Shown here piece after piece: positions 11,101 through 20,300 of a stretch of DNA of 25,796 nt (its first letter is position 1; each line of letters starts with the position of its first letter). The notes beneath the pieces were generated by a model that searched no databases, was not told the DNA's origin, and saw only the letters and a list, made by a program, of their open reading frames with translations. The position numbers were made by a program, and so were the translations under genes. Source of the DNA: Rodentolepis nana (Eukaryota > Platyhelminthes > Cestoda > Cyclophyllidea > Hymenolepididae); NCBI GenBank assembly GCA_900617975.1, contig UZAE01013164.1, positions 1 to 25,796 on the forward strand. The letters are read 5' to 3'.

Positions 11101-14100
11101 GTGGGGACACAATATTGCCTCCCCCCCCCCCCATGGATGGATGATTCTCTATTCTCCCACCATTTGAACAGATTAGGAAGATGTGATGTTATTGTTGTTG
11201 ATATGTGCCTACTCTTATAGAGGCAAAACCAATGGGAAATGCGGTAAGAAATGATTGAACATTTCATTTAGAGCAACTCATTACCAGATTGTGATTGAAC
11301 CAGGAAGCCATGGAGTAGATATGGAGAAATAAGTCGAACCCGAGTTCATATGTGGTAGTTGCGAGGAGAGTTTTGGATGAATCAATCGCTAATGAAGCAA
11401 TTTGGTGGGAAGTTGAATTACCAACTGCACAGAGTTCGTTAAAATAGAAGTATTTTTGTTAGAAGAGGAGGTGACTACTAGCTCCCAGCAACGCAAATTT
11501 TCCCATCTCTCTCTTTTTTTAGCGATTGGAAAGCCTCCCTCGTATCTGCCATATGTTTTTCCAACCCCTTCGAACTCTCAGCAGACGTCTCACAGACGCC
11601 TACAATGACTACTCAAGTGATGAAGAAGATGAAGTAGTCACAAAGTCGGCTCTAGATGGGGTCATTGTTCTCGCTATTCGAAGTTGGCGCATTGGAACCC
11701 GTTTTCTTGATCTCGTGTCGACGATCATTGGTGGGTGGGATGAGGTGGGCGGTGACTTTTCGAACTTGCTCTCCAAAGAAGAGGTCGCTGATGTTTTGGA
11801 AGCTTGGAAAAGTGTTACAGTTGCGCTTGACCTACTCCGAATGTAAGTTCCCACTTGAAGCTGGTCAATTTAACCGTCATGGTGTTGATTCTTTCCCCCC
11901 CCCCTCCCCCCCTCCCCCCCAAAAAAAGAACACAGAAACTGATCAATTGCAATAGTATTTTCACCCAATGGTTTTTAATTAGTTTGGAAAAGTTACTATC
12001 TGCGTGGATTTGGTACTCATCAATGTGCCGGTCAATGGAGAATGAATAAAATTAAGATAAGTTCCAGAAAGCACTTTTGTTCAACGATCATGAAATTTGC
12101 CTTTCATGGTAAATTTGGTTTAGTTAAATAAAATCCTAGCTCTCGGAATGTTGTGTTAATTTGAGTTTATCGTCAGCGATACTCCATGTTGCTATAATTC
12201 AGCTCGGCACGACTGTGGGACCAATGGTTCCTTAAACAAACCCGAAAGTATCAGTTACAGTGCATCTCCAAATTGTGTTGTCAAGCATATATGTTGTTGG
12301 TTATGTTGTCAATAGAGATCGAGTCAGAACGTGGGTATTCATGAGATAGGCTCAAAGTTGCTATCCTTCTGCTCAAGATGCATGTTGGAGGGGTTTCCCT
12401 TCGACTCGTTCATCACGAGTCTCCAATTCATTCTTTTTCTTCTCTTTCAGTTCCTGGGAAGTTATAATCAATGAAATGGACTATGGAGCAACGACGAAGG
12501 TCTTCAATAAGAAGCTCACTCTGGAGTCCCTCTGCACGAGAGTCCTCTTCACCTTCAAACCCCCTCTCAAGGAGGGTGAAGAGTCCAAACCCACAGCACT
12601 ACACAACATGAGCTTTGGGGAAATTTGTCAAGGTCTTTGCCTCACTGTGAATATCTACGCCTGGCGTCTGTACGCAACCGGTGCTCTGGGTCTTCCACCA
12701 CCCAACATTTATCTGGATTTCACTTTCTTTCCCTCCGAACTGCTTGATGCGTGAGTGATGCCTTAGACATTATCGTTCTCCTCCTCCTTATTGGCTGTCT
12801 ACTTCCCGCTTATTTTATTTATTTTCGCCATAGGCTAGAGCTGGGCTTTCCTCTGCACCTACTTCACTCGGATTTGGCCATCTACCGTTCACTCTATCTA
12901 TTGGGCGACGAGGCTACTGAGAAAAGGTGAGTAGTATATCTTAGATTTTATCAAAAATAGAATAGAAATATGTGACGATTGGGATGTTAAACCAAGCTAT
13001 CACTAGCATGTTGGTTTGAGGTCACTTAGATGCTCAAAGAGATATACCACTGCAAAGGCATTGCAAATCCAGAAGTAGGATGGCTGAAGACCTTCTCAAA
13101 TGATGATCCCTTGTCTTTATGGGCAATATTGATTTATATCAAATAGTAGGCTTCATGATAGTTATCACTAGCTCTCTAGTTGACTTCGGGCTTCGCGGAG
13201 GGGAGGAACAGACAAAGTCACAGAAAGTTGAGAGGAGGGGGTGAACAGAAAAATGACTCACAGATCCAAGAGACAGACAAAGGTAAGGTGAGTACTATGA
13301 AACTGCGGAAATCACCATGGATTCATCTAATAATATTGAACATCTCGAGAACTTCATGTTCCACAAGTTCGAGCCATTTTTCAAATTTTGCTCAACGATA
13401 GGTAATATTGCTAATAAATCGCATTCTATTAGTAGAAATCTTAAATGTTTATTTTGGTTTGCACAACACAAGATTGCTAATTAATAGTGCTTATTTTACA
13501 TAATCTATCTTCCAAATGGCTTATGGTTTCGTTTTAGGCTGATCATAATACTTTGAAGTCAATTACCGAGTTATAGACTTTTTTGCCGTATGATGAGTAT
13601 ACGTTGTCCAAAGCTACTAGGAAGCCTGAAGACAACTAGTGCACTACTCTCAAATACATGTTCCTCCCCCCTCCCCCTTGTGAAAGCCGAAATCAACTAA
13701 GGAGCTAATGATAAATATCATAAAGCCTACCATTTGAAGTGATGATAATAATAATAGCCTTCCAAATCGCTACTTCATCATTTTCTGTTAATAGTTCTCT
13801 AAAGCCTCTTGTGACCTTCCTCAAAACTCAACATCTCCCCCACATCATCGGGATCGTAAGAGGTCGAGCCGCAGCTCCTCCAAGTCGCTATTGTTTACAT
13901 CTCTTCCATGACCTTATTCCTCTCATCAATACAAATGCGCGTTGTATCTCCCCTGGCAGCAATCCCCTTGGCTTGACCTACCTTCGATGCATCGGAGTCA
14001 CGGTTGCGGAGACTCTCAAGAAGCTCTCCGAGGGCTTTTACCACTTCTGTAAAGCTGCTCCTGACGTCCTCAACTCCTTATCCACAAGACTTCCCACTGC

Positions 14101-17100
14101 CTCCTTCCCCGACAACATTTCTAATTCGGAGGTTGCTTGGCCACAGGGGGCGAAACGTCTCGGTGATATTCTAGCTCAGATTATCCATTGTCTATGTGGA
14201 ATTTCCACGAAAAATAAACAGCAAATCGGGCTGATTTCTTCGGATACTACGGATTCCTTATCGATTTCCTGTGGCTCCTACGATACTTCTATTCTCTACG
14301 ACGGCACACGGTTTAAAGTAAGTGCTAGCATTTATTACTACCCTAGTGTGCACTACCCCCCTCCCTCCCTCCCTGTTACTAAGGCCATTTTTTGTACCTT
14401 TAGCCGAGTGCCAAACCACCAGAATATGAAATTGAGGCGGAGAGCGGAGGAGAAGAGGAGGATTTAACATTCAAACCGTATGAGCCTGAACTACCAGAGC
14501 GACCGCCGTCATGTCTTGCCCCAAGACCCCCGCTTTGGACGAAAGATGCCGCACTATTTTACGAGGTTGTTGAATCACATCGTCCAGTTGGTTTCGACCT
14601 CACAAATCCTCCAGCTAACGCTAAAGTTGGATGCTGGTGGCTTGGTGCCAAGCCTTCTGATAAGGTGAGTATTATTCATAATTTCAGGGGAGATATTTAT
14701 CATGAAAACTAATATGTGAACTCTAGTACCTCATTGTTGTGCTTCACCCTAAGCTTGCCAACGGGCACGATATCGATTGAACTGCGATTGACGCATAGTT
14801 GTAGAAAGTGCGTCCCTCCTAACTAGTTGATAAGAGATTTCTCTCTCTCTCTCCTTTGTTTCACATAAGGATTGGAAATAGGTGGCGCTCAAGCCCAAAA
14901 GAGAGGTGGGGAGGGTGGAGGGGTGGTGGGAGGGGGACAGAGGGACTTTTTAATTGATTAAAGTACCTCATCCCAATCCTTCATTTACACTCGATTTTCT
15001 TCCACTCTATAGTGGTTGATTTTTACTTTTCTTTGAAGTAAGTATTAAAAACATCGTGAACAGATTCTCATCGCAGTCTATCAAACCTTTTTTCTCCCCT
15101 TTTGAGGACTGGCAACTTATTGAAGTCGCCTTCATCTTTTACTGTCCGTCGAGAATACCAGAGGTCAACGATAACAAGTCATGGTCTGTTTCTGAAAAGG
15201 TATGTTTTCATTCTTATTTGCCTTGATTTTGTCAACACGATGTATTATTATTATTACTTTGAATGCTTTAATTGATCTTCTCTGTCTACAGCTTGGAATT
15301 TCTTAGTTTGGAAGTTTGTACACACACACAATCTAATTGAAATACGCTTTTATTGTCCTAGATGGCCATCTGGCTGATGGAAGCGGTTAAGCTGTTGCCT
15401 CCGGCTTACAAGGAATTCTTCATCCCAGAGGAGGAAATTGAAGACTGCTTGTCGCGTGATAGGCCCCTACCCATTCAAAAGTACTACCTTAGGTTAGTGG
15501 TAGTAGTGGTAGTAATTGCCAATCTTATTTATTTCACGATTTACGTTACACATGCCATTGCTTTTAATCATTGTGGAGCCTTCAAACACCTTGGCAGGGA
15601 GATGGAATAGCAGTGGCGTGAGTCTGGGGGGGGGGAGGAAGTACCCTACTTCATTCACGCTCCCTTCTCAATTTAGCATTCCATCAGATTTAGTGCCACC
15701 GTCTTAGTTTAGGAGATTCGGTTGACATGATTTCACAGTCATCGTTCTCAGCTTGTTTTTTTTCGTATTATCTGCCGGAAAAGCAGTTTAACGGTTGGTC
15801 GTGGTGGATTTGGGGGTAATTCCTCCTTATTTTACCTTCAAAAGGTCGATGGAGCAATGAAGCAATGAGTTTAATCTTTATTCTAAGCCGTATGAGTATA
15901 CGTTGTCCATAGATACTGGGAAGCCAGAAGACAATTAATGAACTACTGTTAACTGTCGATGGGGCAACGAAGTTATAAGTTTAATTTTTATTTTAAGCTC
16001 AATTTTCACTTGTGGTATGTTGCTTGGTAGTGAAAGGAATAGGAGTTTGGTTTGTGTTCATCATTCCAATTTCGTATTCTGAGGTATAGCACAGGCACAA
16101 TGACTGAACCATAGCGAGGAGGAGATGAGCAATTCCCTATCTACCGTTTAGCTTCAAATGCACAGGATTGAAACACATTAATTTTGCCCAGTTTAAGCAT
16201 GCGTTCAAATCTAAGAATAGCCGTTTACAGTACCTTGGGATACGTTTACTCATACGACAACGAACCGGTAGTTGACCTCCGACTTCAAACTGCCATTACT
16301 CCACTGTATGTCATATACGACCACTTCTACAGTATTCACCTCACCTTTTTCTTTACCTTTTGCGTCTGTCTCTTTTACTTACGTGAATCTCTCTTCTTCC
16401 CCCTCCCCCTCTCGACTTTTTGTCACTATGATGTTCCTCCTCCTCCTCCTCTCTGTGAACCCCGAAGTCGACTAATGGGCTAATTATATCTATAGTAATG
16501 CCTGCTATTCGATTAAAATATTTCGAGATAAAAATAGCATAACTTTGATAAACTTGTTTGGCGCGCAATATCTCTGGGTTGTCTTACTCAATCGATATGC
16601 AGTCATTTATGGTGGTTGAACTTTTGGAACTCTGTATGTTGTCAACTTCGCTCAATATGCGGTTAGCAGAATGTTCTGGTGTATGTTCCACTTCTGTAAT
16701 GCGTCGTAGAAATCTCTCTCCTTTACTATTCACGTACTGGCTTCAATTATGAATTGCATCCCAATTCTGCAATTCCTCAAGTTGCTTTGTTCAGTTTTGG
16801 TTCCATCAAGCGATGCTTTACATTTTTTCCTTTTGCGTTTCAGTGATATGATTAACCTGATGTACTACCTTATTGCTGACTACCACATGAAAACGTTCAA
16901 GAACACAAATTACGAAAATTTCCAGTAAGTTATCTCAATATTAGCTATTTCTCTCTCTCTCTCTCTCTATTGACATGACTACCAGTGCTATTCAACGTAT
17001 TTCTCGTTTTTTTTTCAGAATTGCCAAAGAAATCTATAAGAACGATCTTCGCGTTTCTCCTAACCGGATCAACACTTGGGCTAGTCTGGCTCTTATCTAC

Positions 17101-17280
17101 AGTTATGACATCGAGCAAATTCTCAATATTGTAAGCTCTAGTGTGTGTGTGTGTATACCCCTTCTCCCTGCCCTGCCCTGCCCTACACATTCACATAAAC
17201 GGCGCTAGAACACATCCTGATGAATCGAATTGGGAAAGTAGATTTGCATTGGCGGTCAGGCATATTTTGCGATTGCCTCA

Positions 17281-17322
<42 letters not shown>

Positions 17323-20300
17323 TGCGCTGATCTAACGCTTTGGCGAGAAGAACTCAGTCAATTCGGTTTTCTGTGAGAGGGTGTTTGCTTACTCGTGTCT
17401 GTTTATCGCTTTTTAATTAACTTTAAGAGTGTTCAAGCAGCCTCTAAGGTCTCCTAACCTTGACCTCTTTAGTGCTCAATAACTCTGCTTTGTGTCCTCG
17501 AAAGCACTCTAACTCATGGCTTTAAGGATTTCTTTGGTTTCCAGTAGAATATGATCCTTATTCAGCTTGTGTGTCCTAAGAGATTCCACAATATGTTTGA
17601 TCCTGCGTTAATTCTGAGTTGTGCGGGTAGCGCCATTGAACATCCGGAAAAAAACATGTAAAAATTGTACTCAAGTGGGAGTTGAGTATTGAGTAATTTT
17701 AAATCCCAACCCATGTTAACTCCAAGTCCTCCACCTCAAACTTTATTTGAATTATCTAATGCTTTGAAAAGCTCACTTTTATCGGGCATTCAGGTCTTGT
17801 TGATCAGTTGGTTCAGTTGATGAATGGTTCGAGTTATGTCTCTCTCTCTGTGCCTTCACGTTGTCTGCTTTTATCTTAATGTGGACTCGTGAGTCTCGTC
17901 TCTGAAGGTAATATTGAGTGCCTGTGCGGGTCTTATGTAATATATTCTCTATTTACTACTTTTAAATTGAAAAATAATCTCAATTTACTTTTTTCTATTC
18001 CCTCGGAGCCTCTCTTCTCTTTCCCACTCTGTACTTGTATTTGAAGTCCAACTTTACGCAGATCTCGAGTTTAGTTGAAGCTTACTTTTGAAGCTGATGA
18101 TTCCAGTATTCTAAGAACGGAAATTATTCTGAAATATTGTATTACAATATTGTATGGCTTATTTAGGCGAAGAATTTATTTATTTATTTCAAACGGCAGG
18201 TATTTTGATAGTTATCATTAGCCCTTTGGTTGACTTCGGGCTTCACAGAAGGGAGGTACATCAAAATGAGAAAAATTCGACATGGGAAAAGAAGAGCGTT
18301 TCGCAGATGTAAAAGAGACAGACGGACACAAAGGCAGAGAAAAGGCTAGATGAGTACTGTGAAAGGGGTCGAATATGACACACAGTGTGGTCATGGTAGT
18401 TTGAAGTCAGAAGTCAACTGTCGATTAATAGACTTTTTGGCCGTATGAGTATACGTTGCCCAGGGTGCACCACGAGGAGGTTAGTCTATCGCACACCCCC
18501 GGTTAGGCGAAGAAAGCGTCTGGCATCTTGAATCTTACAGTGCACAACGCGCCTTTCCGCGTAGGTGCCGAGTTTTCAGCCATTAACAATTCAACCACTA
18601 GATCTTCTTACTTCTCATGTTTGCCGTCCTCCTAGACCGATCCTAGAACGGAGCGAGTGTCTTCGCAAAGTGTGACCACCTGTTTCAGATGCTTCCAGGT
18701 GACTCTCGAGCTTGAACCAAATTATCGTTGTATCCTCCTCGAACAAGGCACCTCGGCCTATCAGTTGCATTCCTACGCTTCTCGTATCCTCAAGAAGGTA
18801 CGTCCTATTCAGTTATCCCCACTCCTTAGCGGTTGGTTACCCGAATTCAACATTCCTCATCTTCTTTTTAGTCCTTAACTCGAGGCTTCAAGAGATCACA
18901 TCTGCATCTAGCTTCAAAGTGGTATCGAAAGAAGCTCTTCCTTTCCCATAATACCTTCCTTCAATCACTGAATTTGGATCGACGGCTTTCTGATAAGTCA
19001 AATAGTTCCTTGATCACTGAGACACCTGCAAAGTCGGCGGAATCTGGTAAACCCTCAACTAAGTCCGATTCATCTCCCTCATTGGAGATTGTGTCTGTGA
19101 ATGGGGTTCCAGAATCTACTCCTGTGGCGAAATCCTCTGACAGTGAGGAAGTGCCTGAGACTAGAACCGGGAAGTTGGGTAATAGTGGAGCTGGTGAAAT
19201 TGATTTTGAGGAGCAGTGGCTTCCGCACTATATGCTTGCAAAATGCGAAGAGAAGGCGGGTCCTGGGGTGTTGTTCCACGATTTCAGTCAGCCTGGTGGA
19301 AAACGAATTAAGAACGAGAATGGTATGCTCTTAAAATTCCTATTGGTTTCGCTTCTTAATGGGTGTTTTACAAGTTGTTACCCGAGGTGAACCGATATTA
19401 GGATATTTATTTGCCTACTATTGGGGGTCTAGAGCAACCTTCTCAATAATGAAGGAGTTAAAACTTGCGGTTTTGTTTTAGAGAGCCGTGGCGATTGGAT
19501 ACTTCGTGTGGTTACCGGTTACAAGCGAACCGCTGAGATATTGCATGCAAATGGCGCAAAGTACCCCAAGCGCATCAATTACAATAAGCTGCAAACCTTG
19601 GCAGTCGAGTCCATTGAACTCTACTACCGCATTCATGCCTTCTTGCTGAAGGAAGTGCTCAAAGCTGGTGAACCCCAACCCTCCTCCGATCTCCCCTTAA
19701 GGCAAATTTGTGAAGTCCTCTACGATCTCACTCAATCTCCCTTCATTACCGAACCCGCCAAATTTTCGTAAGTTTTGATTTTACCGTCAAAATGCTTGTG
19801 GAGGGTATTTTAGTTTTAATCAGTTGGGACGTTTTACTACTTATAAATGTTAAGTAGACGTGTGGTATATTTTAGGGCAAAGGGACGAGGGAAGAAACGG
19901 CAAATGACTTTTCCCGAGCCTTCTACAAAGGTACCTCGATTGGAAGGACCTGGAACTTCAACTCCAGTCATTGATGTTGACAGCCTTGATTTTTCCTTTG
20001 AGTCAAAATCTGTCGAACAGCTTCAACCGCCTGAAGTACCGTTAATTGAAACTCCGGCTAAACCAGACTTTTCCACACTCTCGGATTTAGGTATTTTGTC
20101 AAATTTAGCTCGTTAACTTTTGCTCTAGAATTGTGGAGAAGTGCCATTGAATACTGTAAGAACGCTATGGAGGTGGTTCTTCAAAGACTCCCGTTGCACT
20201 ACAAAGCCATGTATCGCTTGGCTCATCTCTACTTTACCGCCCCTGGGGATTTGCAGGTGAGAACATGCGCTTGAATGCATTGGACGCCTTCAAGTTATTC

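Larger units (their letters stand above)
15493..16843 (+). other. CABIN1: CABIN1 intron 23, 1351 nt
   Basis: It holds a G10 run (15626-15635), a pair of 43-bp direct repeats around a SINE-like fragment (15845-15997), and the SINE-like copy R4. Confidence 0.75.
17131..18635 (+). other. CABIN1: CABIN1 intron 25, 1505 nt
   Basis: The longest intron contains a (CCCTG)n tract at 17166-17183, a (CA)n tract at 17279-17318, and the complete SINE-like copy R5. No coding segment is recognised. Confidence 0.75.

Noticed and set aside
16184..16483. 99-codon plus-strand ORF and its shadows
   Set aside because: Most of it lies within SINE-like copy R4; no protein-like features beyond the repeat.
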